64,000 nucleotides of DNA from Psychrobacter sp. P11F6 (GTDB taxonomy: Bacteria; Pseudomonadota; Gammaproteobacteria; Pseudomonadales; Moraxellaceae). Every line of letters begins with the position of its first letter. The stretch's first letter is position 1. Shown in pieces: positions 1-8,731 of this stretch. The stretch covers positions 1,178,001 to 1,242,000 of the forward strand of contig NZ_CM003594.1 in NCBI RefSeq assembly GCF_001435295.1, written 5' to 3'. The notes beneath the pieces were generated by a model. It ran no database searches. It was not told where the DNA came from and saw nothing but the letters and a program-made list of their open reading frames with translations. A program made the translations under genes and the position numbers.

Positions 1-778
1 TAGTATGGGTATTCATATCAGTAGCCAAGCATCAGACCCCTTATCAAAATCTCATATGAGTCATGACAGTCATAGTAAGCTACAAACCGCTGACCAGCAC
101 CAGCAAGCTTACGCCCAGCTTGCCGAGACTCATCAGCCAGTGGGACTAGAGGGCAGTAGCAATAATAAGAGTAACAGTAAAGAAGACAACCAAACCCCGT
201 TTGGTCAATTTAGTAAAGACACTAACGATAGTACGCTTAGCGAGTCAGGGCAATGGCAACAAGCCAATATGCTGATCGACTCTCAGCGTCATCTCGCACT
301 ATTAAGCGGACAGCATACTCAGCATACTAGTACCCAAAGCACGCATAGCCACGCCACAGACAACACCCATCATCACAGTCAAACCCAGATGAATCAGCTG
401 GTGGCAGGGGATATACATTACTACTCAAACAAAGCCCAGACCCATACCGCCGCTCATGGTGATGTCACCATACAAGCCCATCAAGAGCAAATGCGACTCG
501 ATAGTGAGCAAGTACTGCGGATCCATAGTCGAGACAGTATTGAGATTATCGCGCCGGATACGCTAACGCTGAAAGCCGCAGGCAGTGGCATTGAAATATC
601 AGGTGGCAATGTGACATTTATTACGCCAAGTCAAGTAGGCTATAAGGCGAGTAAGGTGGATTGGGGTAGTGGGGGTGGGGAGGCTAAAAACTTAGTGATG
701 AGGCAGATGCAGTTTGAGGCTTGTGAGAAGTTAGCAGATCAAGCTGAGGGTAATCATGCCGCTACTACTGATTTATAG
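1..778 (+). CDS. Type VI secretion spike protein VgrG, C-terminal part (5' end outside window)
   Basis: The reading frame is open to the left edge, so only the last ~257 residues are seen. The first ATG in view, at 5, is probably internal. Residues ~130-235 carry short alternating hydrophobic/polar repeats ending in a Gly/Ser-rich run (GDIHYYSNKAQTH, IRIHS-like steps, DTLTLKAAGSGIEI). This matches the DUF2345 beta-helical extension at the C-terminus of VgrG spikes. The first ~120 residues in view are His/Ser/Gln/Asn-rich and look like a low-complexity linker. VgrG tips the T6SS tube and carries effectors on its C-terminus. The genes just downstream (DUF4123-like adaptor, VasX-like toxin) fit this role. 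The N-terminal gp27/gp5-like part is not visible. Confidence 0.8.
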   Translation, partial: SMGIHISSQASDPLSKSHMSHDSHSKLQTADQHQQAYAQLAETHQPVGLEGSSNNKSNSKEDNQTPFGQFSKDTNDSTLSESGQWQQANMLIDSQRHLALLSGQHTQHTSTQSTHSHATDNTHHHSQTQMNQLVAGDIHYYSNKAQTHTAAHGDVTIQAHQEQMRLDSEQVLRIHSRDSIEIIAPDTLTLKAAGSGIEISGGNVTFITPSQVGYKASKVDWGSGGGEAKNLVMRQMQFEACEKLADQAEGNHAATTDL

Positions 779-833
779 GTAAAGATATCTTTTACTTAAA
801 CTTTATATACAAATATAAAAGTATGACAGTCTC

Positions 834-1754
834 ATGATGAACCAAATAGAGAAACCACTGAGCGTAAGCTTACAGACTCAAAGCCTCGATTTTCGAGCAC
901 TTAGTACCTTTGATGTCATGATTGTTCATCATAGCCAGACAGAGCTGATCGGCGAGATTAATTCTGCTTTCCCCGACGCTATATATTCATTACAACAAGA
1001 ATTGCTTAGCTATCATATGATCGATAGTCCAGTCATGGTCACGCTAAGCCCAGACATCAGTAATATCCTAGAGGTGCATTTGCAGCAGTGTGAGCTGTTA
1101 TCTCGTCATCACGGCATACTTACATTACTGGATTATACTGCCCCTAATATAAGGGCATACAAAACAAGAGTCAGTGCAAAAGAATATCTACCAGATGATC
1201 CTGAATGGCAGCAGCCAATAGTTAATGCAACTGGTGTAGAAGCCTCCAAACCAGATGTTAAGCAAATCGCTCGTTTACTAGAGTTGAACCAAATCATCCA
1301 GAAAGGCAGTCAAAAAAAGCATTTTCGCTACTTAGATGCGCAAGTGCTGATTCACCTGTTACCGTTACAACAGCATTATTATATCGCCAATCGCTATGGC
1401 TATCCCAAGCGTCTGTGGTTGGCATTAGGTAGTGACTGGTACAGTGTAGATAATATTCATCATTACATCGCTGACTCTAAAAGTTATATCCAATATCAGT
1501 CAAGCTACTGTCCAATCACTCAAAACCAGCTAGATGCTATTAGTCTGCTCAATCGCTTCTTTGCTAAAGAAGTGATTGATGGTAACGATTTAATATTAAA
1601 TCACTATGAGACATTACTGAGTTGGTTGGATAAAGCAAATACTCAACTAACCACTGCCACGCACCTGACCAATCCGGTTGACCGTATGACGATGATAAAC
1701 AGGTGGCTGTATGAGTGCTATGAACAATCTGGTTTAGTAGAAATAGATAATTAA
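834..1754 (+). CDS. DUF4123-like T6SS effector adaptor/chaperone
   Basis: A 306-residue protein with no signal peptide or membrane segment. The central stretch around residues 160-200 (FRYLDAQVLIHLLPL, then YPKRLWLALG) resembles the core of DUF4123 proteins (Tap/Tec), which load a cognate effector onto VgrG. The evidence is partly positional: it lies between vgrG and a VasX-like effector, as in the V. cholerae vgrG-2/vasW/vasX arrangement. The ATG at 834 is followed immediately by a second ATG, and the ribosome-binding site is weak. It ends 18 bases before the next gene, consistent with co-transcription. Family assignment is by pattern recognition only. Confidence 0.62.
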   Translation: MMNQIEKPLSVSLQTQSLDFRALSTFDVMIVHHSQTELIGEINSAFPDAIYSLQQELLSYHMIDSPVMVTLSPDISNILEVHLQQCELLSRHHGILTLLDYTAPNIRAYKTRVSAKEYLPDDPEWQQPIVNATGVEASKPDVKQIARLLELNQIIQKGSQKKHFRYLDAQVLIHLLPLQQHYYIANRYGYPKRLWLALGSDWYSVDNIHHYIADSKSYIQYQSSYCPITQNQLDAISLLNRFFAKEVIDGNDLILNHYETLLSWLDKANTQLTTATHLTNPVDRMTMINRWLYECYEQSGLVEIDN

Positions 1755-1772
1755 AAAACAAGGAATAAAGTC

Positions 1773-4409
1773 ATGGCAGATAGTAGTAGGTGCGATCAGT
1801 GTTTGACGGAAGGCATTACTTTATTACCTGTGCGTAGAGGACTTGCTAGTATAGATGATAGTAATATTAGCGTATATAGCAGGTTACTTCGCGAAGGTTA
1901 TATTTATATAATTGATAATAATAATAACTGGTATGGGTATGTCGTCACTCAAAATCGTTATTTGAAGCAAATCAATGTAAATAACGCCAAAAAGATACCT
2001 GATTTACCTGTTGTTGACTCTACTTGCCACAGAGGCGATAACTGTACAGCATTAAATAGCTTTATTCGTATTCCTAATCCAAATAAGGATATCGAAACGC
2101 TATGGCTTGCCTATAGTCCTGTTAAATGGACAAAAGCAGTTTTTGAGAGGCATCAAAATAATATTAATAATGCTAAAAATAATAACATGATTGAAGTGCC
2201 AGTGTCTGTCACTCATTCCAACAGTGAGAAATCATTGGGGAAAATGGATTCTCAAAATAGTGGAGGTTACGATTTTTGGCAGTATGATCCTGATGGGGAA
2301 GAGCTATATGGTCCGTATTTTACTATTGAATATTTCAATGTTGTTAATCCTTTTACCAAAAAGCCATATGATCCACATAGAGTAAATGAACAAAAAAGTC
2401 TTTTAGATGAGTTATCTAAGATTGATATAGAGGAAAACCGTGTTCTTACTGTTAGTTTTAGTGATGATATCGGAAAGCTAATTGATTTGAATGAGTTTAT
2501 GATACAAGCTCAACTAGCTTCTCGGCCTACTGTAGATGAAGTATATCGTCATACAGTAGCGACGCTTATTAATACCTTGAAAGATAATATAGATGAGAAA
2601 GCGAAAACCGATGCGCAGCAACATATAGATAGAATTAATGAGCATACTGAACTGATGCAACCTATGCCAAGATGGGAAGGCGATAGTCCAAGCGAAGCAG
2701 AACGACAAGTAGAAGAACAAAGACGTCAAGAGGGTGCTTCAAGGTACTTGGAGCGTCAACGACAATCAGCATGGTCAAACTATAGCGAACTCATTCGTGA
2801 AAGCGAGATGGACAGATGGCTTGCAAACTTTGAAGTAAGGTCTAAACAACGTCAAAATGAGCTTAACACCTTGTTAAAGACATTAGCTACCGCTTATAAA
2901 GAAGTGTTCGAAGACGAAAATCTAAAAACGACGATGTCTCACTGCTTCGACAAGGAAGATGAGATAAGTTGCATTTATTATACCCTTACCGTTCAGCAAT
3001 TTTTAGGATCAACGGCTACCGTCCCTATGTTGACTGATTTATATGATGAATACTTATCCAAAAAAGCAGCAAGCGATGAAGATAATTATTTAGCACGTGC
3101 TTTAGCATTTAATCAAGATCAAGTCCTCAATCACATTGAAGGGCTTCCAGCCATCACGGCAGGATTTACCACAAGTGAGATTGCAACCAATTCATGGTCG
3201 GGACTGTTATATACAGGTTCGGCTGCTATATTTGGTAGATATGATGCTATTGCTGATCAAGTAGGAATCACTATTGGGTTAGCGGAACAGCTTGCCGTAC
3301 CGTTTATGAAGAACTATCGAACAGGTCAAACTTTATCTGGACTCATGCTTTCCCAGAAAGAGTACCTATTTGGTTATCATCATGAAAAAGCCCTGATTAT
3401 AGTCAAAGGACAAGGAAGCTATGCTGATGCAAGAAAAGCGCTAATGAACGGTATTATGCACATCGCAGGAGATGGAAGTTTACCTACTAAAATACGTGAA
3501 AGTGTCGATCAAGCACTCAAGACTTCAGGGGAGTCTGCCAGACTCAATAAAACCATTAGTCAAAACTTCATCTACTATATAGATAAAAATCAACTCAGAG
3601 CAGGAATGAATGTCTATCAGAATAGTAGTAAAGTCTATTCTGACAAAAACACGTTGAGACAGGTAATTGATCAGTCAGTTAATATGACCTCTGGACTATA
3701 TGACCAAAGTTATAAGGATTACAAACGTTTTGCAGATATTACCAATCGAAGAATAGATCTAGCGGTCAGAACTCACTACTTCGGTGCAATGCTACAAACT
3801 GTGGCATGCGTCTTTTTAGTCAGTGCATTTTTTCAAGCAAAAACTCAAGAGGATAGACTAGTAGAAGGCAGTAAGGCAGCCGCAGGATTGATGGTGTTGT
3901 TAGGCGGTAGTTTAGAAATGCGCGGTAATGCCAGCAAGCTATTGGCAAGTGAGCTTGAATTAGCAAAAGGTGCTGGTCAATCTGTAAATGCTAAAAAATT
4001 GTCTGATGCTACTCGTCAAGCTAGTCGATTATCAAATGGTGCAAGGCTATTAGGTATCGGCGGGGCGGCAATATTTGCAGGATTTGATATAAAGTCGGGT
4101 CGTGATGCCAAAGAAAATGATAATGAGACTATGATGTGGGCTTACTATGGTTCAGCAGCCACTGGTGCTGGCTCAACGTTGCTTCTGACTTTAAGTTTAG
4201 GAGCAACTGCAACAGGTGTTGGTGTCGTTTTACTTATTGGTTTTATCGGTATTAACCTATTCATTGGCTATTGGAAAAAGTCAGGAATGGAAAATTGGCT
4301 CAATCTTAGTGTTTGGGGGATCGAGAATGCTGACTGGTCACTTGAGCACACGTTAGAACAGTTTGATCGTGCTGTAGTTGGTGATGATATTGATCTTGAG
4401 GATAATTAA
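1773..4409 (+). CDS. VasX-like T6SS membrane-active effector
   Basis: An 878-residue protein. Residues ~7-75 (CDQCLTEGITLLPVR, then SRLLREGYIYIID) match the pattern of the 'toxin VasX N-terminal region' family: paired Cys, LLPVRxG, then LReGYlY. The middle (residues ~250-370) is charged and probably coiled-coil. Hydrophobic segments lie near residues 667-690 and 788-838, the latter a Gly/Ala-rich pair of likely membrane spans. VasX proteins are delivered by T6SS and permeabilise target membranes, and the late hydrophobic region would be the pore-forming part. The ribosome-binding site AAGGA is 7 bases before the ATG. The next gene starts immediately after the stop codon, as expected for an effector followed by immunity. 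Pore activity is inferred from the family. Confidence 0.7.
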   Translation: MADSSRCDQCLTEGITLLPVRRGLASIDDSNISVYSRLLREGYIYIIDNNNNWYGYVVTQNRYLKQINVNNAKKIPDLPVVDSTCHRGDNCTALNSFIRIPNPNKDIETLWLAYSPVKWTKAVFERHQNNINNAKNNNMIEVPVSVTHSNSEKSLGKMDSQNSGGYDFWQYDPDGEELYGPYFTIEYFNVVNPFTKKPYDPHRVNEQKSLLDELSKIDIEENRVLTVSFSDDIGKLIDLNEFMIQAQLASRPTVDEVYRHTVATLINTLKDNIDEKAKTDAQQHIDRINEHTELMQPMPRWEGDSPSEAERQVEEQRRQEGASRYLERQRQSAWSNYSELIRESEMDRWLANFEVRSKQRQNELNTLLKTLATAYKEVFEDENLKTTMSHCFDKEDEISCIYYTLTVQQFLGSTATVPMLTDLYDEYLSKKAASDEDNYLARALAFNQDQVLNHIEGLPAITAGFTTSEIATNSWSGLLYTGSAAIFGRYDAIADQVGITIGLAEQLAVPFMKNYRTGQTLSGLMLSQKEYLFGYHHEKALIIVKGQGSYADARKALMNGIMHIAGDGSLPTKIRESVDQALKTSGESARLNKTISQNFIYYIDKNQLRAGMNVYQNSSKVYSDKNTLRQVIDQSVNMTSGLYDQSYKDYKRFADITNRRIDLAVRTHYFGAMLQTVACVFLVSAFFQAKTQEDRLVEGSKAAAGLMVLLGGSLEMRGNASKLLASELELAKGAGQSVNAKKLSDATRQASRLSNGARLLGIGGAAIFAGFDIKSGRDAKENDNETMMWAYYGSAATGAGSTLLLTLSLGATATGVGVVLLIGFIGINLFIGYWKKSGMENWLNLSVWGIENADWSLEHTLEQFDRAVVGDDIDLEDN

Positions 4410-5612
4410 GTGATAGATATTAATGGCAGGAACCCTTTTGCAAAACTATCCTATAAAGAAGTTAATAAAAAGCTAGATGAAAACTTTAGCATGGGTTTAG
4501 GCGGAAGGGTCCAAGAGATTCGTGATTTTAAATGGTTAGATAAAACGCATTATTATGACGTACCACTTTATCCTCAGCGTACCGTCGTACAGTTTAACTC
4601 AACCTATATGGAGTTAACAGGACGTCAAGATAGAATACGCGGGGATGTCACGTTTGGCAGTTTGTTTTTTTTAGGATTGATATCTGGTGTTATTTACTTG
4701 GGTATCGTCATATTGTATGACGAGTTTTTAACAGGTTCTTTTTTATTGGGGATGCTAGCTAGTAGTATAACGTTAGCCTTTATCGTTGCCTTTATTTATT
4801 TACTCGCTTTACTCTCAACAGAGTTATTTACCTACACTTATCTACCTATTCGTTTTAATCGTAAGACACGTAAGGTTTATGTTCGCCAAGCCAATCGCCA
4901 AGTACAAGTTTTTAATTGGGATGAGCTAAAATTTTACATGGCAACCACCTATAGAGACGGGGGCGATGTGCGCGGTGTTACATTAACTAACGATGGTATG
5001 GCAATAACAGGTATGTTTAGCTTGCCGTTTGTGAGTGATTTAACTGCCAAAGAAATATTAGGAGGAACACAACTAAAACAGCATTTTGAGTTTGTCCGCC
5101 GATATATGGAGGGCGATGATAAACAACTTGAAGAAGTTAAAAGTGCTGTTCGCTATGTTCATTCTGTGCATCAAAAAAGAGAAACTCCATTAATCTCTTT
5201 TCAGAGAGTTATATTGGCAGCATTAGATTCAGATGAGAATATGGAATATCCCAAACAAGCATTAAAATTACATTGGACACATTCCGCCGTTATCATTCAA
5301 TTATGGCTACGATACCTAGGCCGTTTATTGTCTATCAATACCAGCATCACCCCCAAGTTTAGCCCAAAGATAGAAGCTGAATGTCAGATAGATCCCAATG
5401 ATCCGCACGATCTAAACAAATATCTGCCCGAAGGCAATATAGAAGACGCCAATCAGCCTATTTGGAAAAAGCTAGTATATAGTATTTTTCTTGTTTTATT
5501 TGGCATTGTCATGTTGTTCATTTTTGCATTTTTCATTGACATGATAGGGGCAATCAAGGGTCATGACTCAGGGCTAGTATATAAGCTATTGTCTTTCTTT
5601 AGTTTAGTGTGA
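4410..5612 (+). CDS. Polytopic membrane protein, candidate T6SS immunity protein (DUF6708-like)
   Basis: A 400-residue protein starting with GTG directly after the effector stop codon, with GAGG 8 bases upstream, so translation is likely coupled. Two adjacent membrane spans lie at ~83-140 and another at ~352-382. Between them is a soluble part with the motif RRYMEGDDKQL. The same R-Y-M-E/D pattern recurs in the next gene (IRTYMESDAKDL) and, more weakly, in the third (VRHFKAGD), so the three look like diverged paralogs. The layout (N-terminal membrane pair, PIRFNRKTRKVYV strand, YME motif) reminds me of DUF6708 proteins found beside T6SS effectors, but I cannot confirm that. Protection of the producer's inner membrane from the upstream toxin is an inference from position and topology. 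Confidence 0.55.
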   Translation: MIDINGRNPFAKLSYKEVNKKLDENFSMGLGGRVQEIRDFKWLDKTHYYDVPLYPQRTVVQFNSTYMELTGRQDRIRGDVTFGSLFFLGLISGVIYLGIVILYDEFLTGSFLLGMLASSITLAFIVAFIYLLALLSTELFTYTYLPIRFNRKTRKVYVRQANRQVQVFNWDELKFYMATTYRDGGDVRGVTLTNDGMAITGMFSLPFVSDLTAKEILGGTQLKQHFEFVRRYMEGDDKQLEEVKSAVRYVHSVHQKRETPLISFQRVILAALDSDENMEYPKQALKLHWTHSAVIIQLWLRYLGRLLSINTSITPKFSPKIEAECQIDPNDPHDLNKYLPEGNIEDANQPIWKKLVYSIFLVLFGIVMLFIFAFFIDMIGAIKGHDSGLVYKLLSFFSLV

Positions 5613-5663
5613 TTAAATTTTTTACTATGCATATGATTGCTTAGAAAAATAAGAAGGCGGTAA

Positions 5664-6740
5664 ATGCAACTACGCGATGACTTTGCCACCCATATCAGTG
5701 AGCTCAATGACCCTTTAGAGCGTCCTTACAGTAAAAACATAGATACCTCTTTGCTAGAGAGTATTGATGATATTGAGCATTTAAACAAAGAAATTCAAAA
5801 CATCAATCCTGACTATTTGACGTTCTTACCAGCATATTTTTGGATGTTTTATTTTGCTATTGGGTGGGTTTATTTTTCTTCAAACTTTTTTGTAGCTACG
5901 TTCATTGGAGATATATTTTATCGAAATATGTTTCAAGGAGGAAGTGATTTAGGATGGATTTTTTATTTTAGAATATTTTTTCTAATGGCTTTGTTTATAG
6001 TATCGTGTGCTCCATTATTAATACTCTTCCATCATTTTATTAGGAAGAAACCGTTTCGCACCCAGTACTACTTCTTAAAAAAAGAGCAAAAGGTAGCGTA
6101 TTACTTTCGTCCATCGTTACAGTTTTTTAAACCCTTTGAGTTAAAGATAGTAGATTACAAAAACCTGATTCCTGAAATACATACCATCAAAAACAATACA
6201 GCTTACACACCATTAAATTTATATGTTGCAGACCCTAATACAGGGGGCATTACGCATCATATAAAACCACATGATGTCTCTGTCGATCCTCGTGTACATT
6301 GGGCATTTATCCGAACATATATGGAAAGTGATGCCAAAGACCTGCCCATAGACCCTCAATTCTGTGATGCTTATCCTGTCGATACCAGCAAATCACTTTT
6401 TGCCTGTAGTGATATTGTCTTTCGAAAATATGGCATTCTCAACACGCAGCATTCAGGCGCTGGCGGTATTGTTATGCTTATTATCAGCTCAATATATGCG
6501 CTTGGTTACTTACTACAAGGTAATAACTACCAGTGTACTAAACAAGCCATATTACATCCTGATATTAGCAAGCTACTTACTTGGGATGGTAAGGACAACC
6601 CTTACCCGATACAGCCAATTACGCCAGAAGCTCAAAAGGCTTTTGATGGTAAAAATTGGCAAGTGAATATCAGATGGATAGTGGCGATATTAATTAACAT
6701 AAGTTTGTTTGTATGGGTGGTGGTGGCTTATAATAGCTAG
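5664..6740 (+). CDS. Polytopic membrane protein, second candidate immunity paralog
   Basis: A 358-residue protein with predicted membrane spans near residues 54-85, 95-125, 268-284 and 336-355. It shares with the preceding protein the N-terminal membrane pair, a central soluble strand region and a YMESDAKDL motif. It shares with the following protein an N-terminal block ending in NPDYF/L and the phrase NPYPIQP/NPMTIQP. It starts at ATG 5664 with AGGCGG just upstream and lies 51 bases after the previous gene. The base composition is AT-rich like the rest of the cassette. Function is not recognised; an immunity role is inferred only from its place behind a VasX-like effector and from its topology. 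Confidence 0.5.
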   Translation: MQLRDDFATHISELNDPLERPYSKNIDTSLLESIDDIEHLNKEIQNINPDYLTFLPAYFWMFYFAIGWVYFSSNFFVATFIGDIFYRNMFQGGSDLGWIFYFRIFFLMALFIVSCAPLLILFHHFIRKKPFRTQYYFLKKEQKVAYYFRPSLQFFKPFELKIVDYKNLIPEIHTIKNNTAYTPLNLYVADPNTGGITHHIKPHDVSVDPRVHWAFIRTYMESDAKDLPIDPQFCDAYPVDTSKSLFACSDIVFRKYGILNTQHSGAGGIVMLIISSIYALGYLLQGNNYQCTKQAILHPDISKLLTWDGKDNPYPIQPITPEAQKAFDGKNWQVNIRWIVAILINISLFVWVVVAYNS

Positions 6741-6774
6741 CAAAAATTAGCATGTAGCTAAGTTGAGTTCTATT

Positions 6775-7557
6775 ATGATACTACCAGTGCCACAAAAACT
6801 CCCTGTCGGTAAGATTGTTGGACATCCTTATCAAGGTGAAATTGCTAATTTCAAAGAGAAAGAATATAGCATTAATAGATTAAATTCGCTTATTCATGAG
6901 GTAAACCCGGATTATTTTCTGTTTCATCCTTCTATCAACTCTATTCAATCAGTAATTCTGTTAGCGTCTTATGGGGCGGCGTGGTTATTTGGGCAAAGTT
7001 TCTTTATTTTTTTAGTAATTTTCTTTGATATTATGTTTAATAAGGGAATAGATTTTTTGTTTTTTATAGGCATAGTTATGCAGCTATTATTACTGTTAAT
7101 GCTTGGCTTTGCCCCTTTTTTAACTTTTAAACAATTTAAAACTAAAAAGTCCCGCTATTATAAAATTCTATTACTAAAACAAACGCAACAAATCGCCTAC
7201 TATGAGCATAATCGCAAGCAAGAACCTGTTTTTCATCTTCTTAATTATAAAGATATTATTGCCTCTGTCAGAGGTAGTGAAGGTACTAATCTTGAGTCTC
7301 TCAACTTGCATATTATTGATAAAAAAACAAATGAAATGATTCATTCAATTAAATTTGATGACATGCGACTTAACCCCTACGATCAATGGGCAGTTAGACA
7401 CTTTAAAGCAGGTGACATCATGCCAAAGATGAAGCGACTTGAATGGCAAACCATTTGGTATTTTAACGAAACCAATCCGATGACTATTCAACCTACCACG
7501 AGTTATACAAAGAGGAAAAGAGCAAGGCGACCTAAAGCTTATAAATGGCACAATTGA
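6775..7557 (+). CDS. Membrane protein, shortened third paralog
   Basis: About 260 residues from ATG 6775; a TTG at 6763 would add four residues, and neither start has a strong ribosome-binding site. Two membrane segments lie at ~residues 56-90 and ~95-120 (numbered from the TTG). It matches the 358-residue neighbour in the N-terminal half (VNPDYFLFHP vs INPDYLTFLP) and again at NPMTIQP. It lacks most of the intervening ~75 residues, including the third membrane span. The same frame continues after its TGA stop without another stop to 7870, suggesting a formerly longer protein. It may be a functional short form or a decaying copy. Confidence 0.45.
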   Translation: MILPVPQKLPVGKIVGHPYQGEIANFKEKEYSINRLNSLIHEVNPDYFLFHPSINSIQSVILLASYGAAWLFGQSFFIFLVIFFDIMFNKGIDFLFFIGIVMQLLLLLMLGFAPFLTFKQFKTKKSRYYKILLLKQTQQIAYYEHNRKQEPVFHLLNYKDIIASVRGSEGTNLESLNLHIIDKKTNEMIHSIKFDDMRLNPYDQWAVRHFKAGDIMPKMKRLEWQTIWYFNETNPMTIQPTTSYTKRKRARRPKAYKWHN

Positions 7558-7872
7558 AATGCGTATTTAAATAGCTCTGTTAAACATGCCTTTTTTACTA
7601 TAGTCATCGTCGATATATCGATTCTGCTGTTTGTTGAACAAACTCGCGGTCCTTTAATCTATGAGCAATTATTAAAGGCTATCTTTATGCAGGCACTGCG
7701 TTTATTTATGCTAACGGATTCCAAATTAATGCTTGCGCTGGCTAGTGTCACCAATAGGCCGTTAAGTACTATGAAAGTGGCTGCTTTTTTTATCATGTTA
7801 GGGTCGTTCTATCTATTTTTTATTACGACACAAGGTTTGCCTTTTCAGAATGGGATAATAGGATGTGGCTAA
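7558..7872 (+). pseudogene. In-frame continuation after the third paralog; possible remnant or small membrane ORF
   Basis: After the TGA at 7555-7557, the same frame stays open for about 104 codons to a TAA. The stretch encodes hydrophobic segments (TIVIVDISILLFVEQ near 7588-7635 and VAAFFIMLGSFYLFFI near 7770-7820) that look like membrane spans. An ATG at 7687 could start a 61-residue protein, but no convincing ribosome-binding site precedes it. Added to the upstream gene, the total (~370 residues) is close to the 358- and 400-residue paralogs, which favours a nonsense-disrupted ancestor. A sequencing error or a genuine small protein cannot be excluded. Confidence 0.3.
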
Positions 7873-8012
7873 CTATTGATTATATACAATTGATATAGCT
7901 TATTACCCTAAACGTGAGAAGGACGTTTAACAGTAAAGCTAGCAGTTCATTACTAGTAAATTGTCTAAATAGTGGAAAAAATTTAGTTTAATAAGAGAAA
8001 GTGCACAATAAG

Positions 8013-8043
8013 AAAAAGGCTTCCAATTGCTTGGAAGCCTTTT
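8013..8043 (-). terminator. Intrinsic terminator after the tRNA genes
   Basis: A perfect hairpin (GGCTTCCAA / TTGGAAGCC) around a 4-base loop, flanked by A-runs and T-runs. Read on the minus strand it follows tRNA-Leu by a few bases and ends in a T tract. It could also stop plus-strand transcription from the T6SS cassette. Confidence 0.8.
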
Positions 8044-8050
8044 AATATAA

Positions 8051-8137
8051 TGGTACCCGGAGCCGGACTTGAACCGGCACGCTATTACTAGCGAGGGATT
8101 TTAAATCCCTTGTGTCTACCAATTTCACCACCCGGGC
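8051..8137 (-). tRNA. tRNA-Leu (anticodon UAA)
   Basis: The reverse complement starts GCCCGGG and ends CCCGGGTACCA, giving a 7-bp acceptor stem with the CCA encoded. The anticodon arm is AGGGA-TTTAAAA-TCCCT, with UAA at the anticodon. A variable arm (CGCTAGTAATAGCG) typical of class II tRNAs follows, then the T arm GCCGGTTCAAGTCCGGC. The total of 87 nt is normal for tRNA-Leu. Confidence 0.95.
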
Positions 8138-8260
8138 AAAACTTGTATAATCTAAAAGTAAGCTTTCTACTTGTTAGATAGTGGTCGCTATTATAAGCAT
8201 TTATATTAATAAAGCAAGCTAAAATTAATATAATATGAATAAAATTTTAACCTAAATAAT

Positions 8261-8334
8261 TGGAGGCTGAGGTCGGAATCGAACCGGCGTTAACGGAGTT
8301 GCAGTCCGCTGCATGACCACTCTGCCACCCAGCC
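8261..8334 (-). tRNA. tRNA-Cys (anticodon GCA)
   Basis: The reverse complement begins GGCTGGG and ends CTCAGCCTCCA, giving an acceptor stem plus encoded CCA. The anticodon arm CGGA-CTGCAAC-TCCG carries GCA, and the T arm is GCCGGTTCGATTCCGAC. It is 74 nt long. It lies 123 bases upstream of tRNA-Leu on the same strand, probably in one transcript ending at the hairpin near 8013-8043. Confidence 0.95.
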
Positions 8335-8731
8335 AATCAAGGACGCCTATATTAGCAAATATAATTTAAATTACAAGTTATTTTTTCGCTAAATGCGAAT
8401 TATCTACTCAATTCTCCTTATTTGACCATAAATTAATGGCTATTCAAAGTATGAAGAGGTCAAATTAAGCCATTGTCAAGCTTAAAAATCAGAGATGGTT
8501 CGTCAAAAAACATCATAATTATCAAACACACAACGAAATAATATCTTAATTATTTCGTTGTGTGTTTGATAAAACAAGATAGGGAATAGATAGTGTTTTA
8601 AAAAGGCCTTGTGTGAGCGAAAAAGAAGACAATTTATGATCGAAAAATCAGGGTTATATGTCTGTCATTAAAGCGCTGCAAATGAGAGTTTATGAATAAG
8701 TGGGCTTCATGAGAGAGTCGAGCATAAAATT
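8335..8731. other. Gene-free stretch between tRNA-Cys and fdhD
   Basis: No credible ORF on either strand. It contains the 23-bp inverted repeat described separately (8519-8572) and a weaker inverted pair TTTGACC/GGTCAAA (8421-8427 and 8458-8464). The tRNA promoter should lie at its left end, reading leftwards. fdhD has no obvious classical terminator unless the long hairpin serves. Confidence 0.6.
8519..8572. repeat. Long perfect 23-bp inverted repeat (hairpin)
   Basis: Arms 8519-8541 and 8550-8572 are perfectly complementary (core ACACACAACGAAATAA) around an 8-base loop. No T tract follows directly on either strand, and the stem is AT-rich. It sits ~160 bases beyond the fdhD stop on the minus strand. 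It may be an unusual terminator, an RNA-stabilising element or a mobile-element remnant. Confidence 0.7.
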
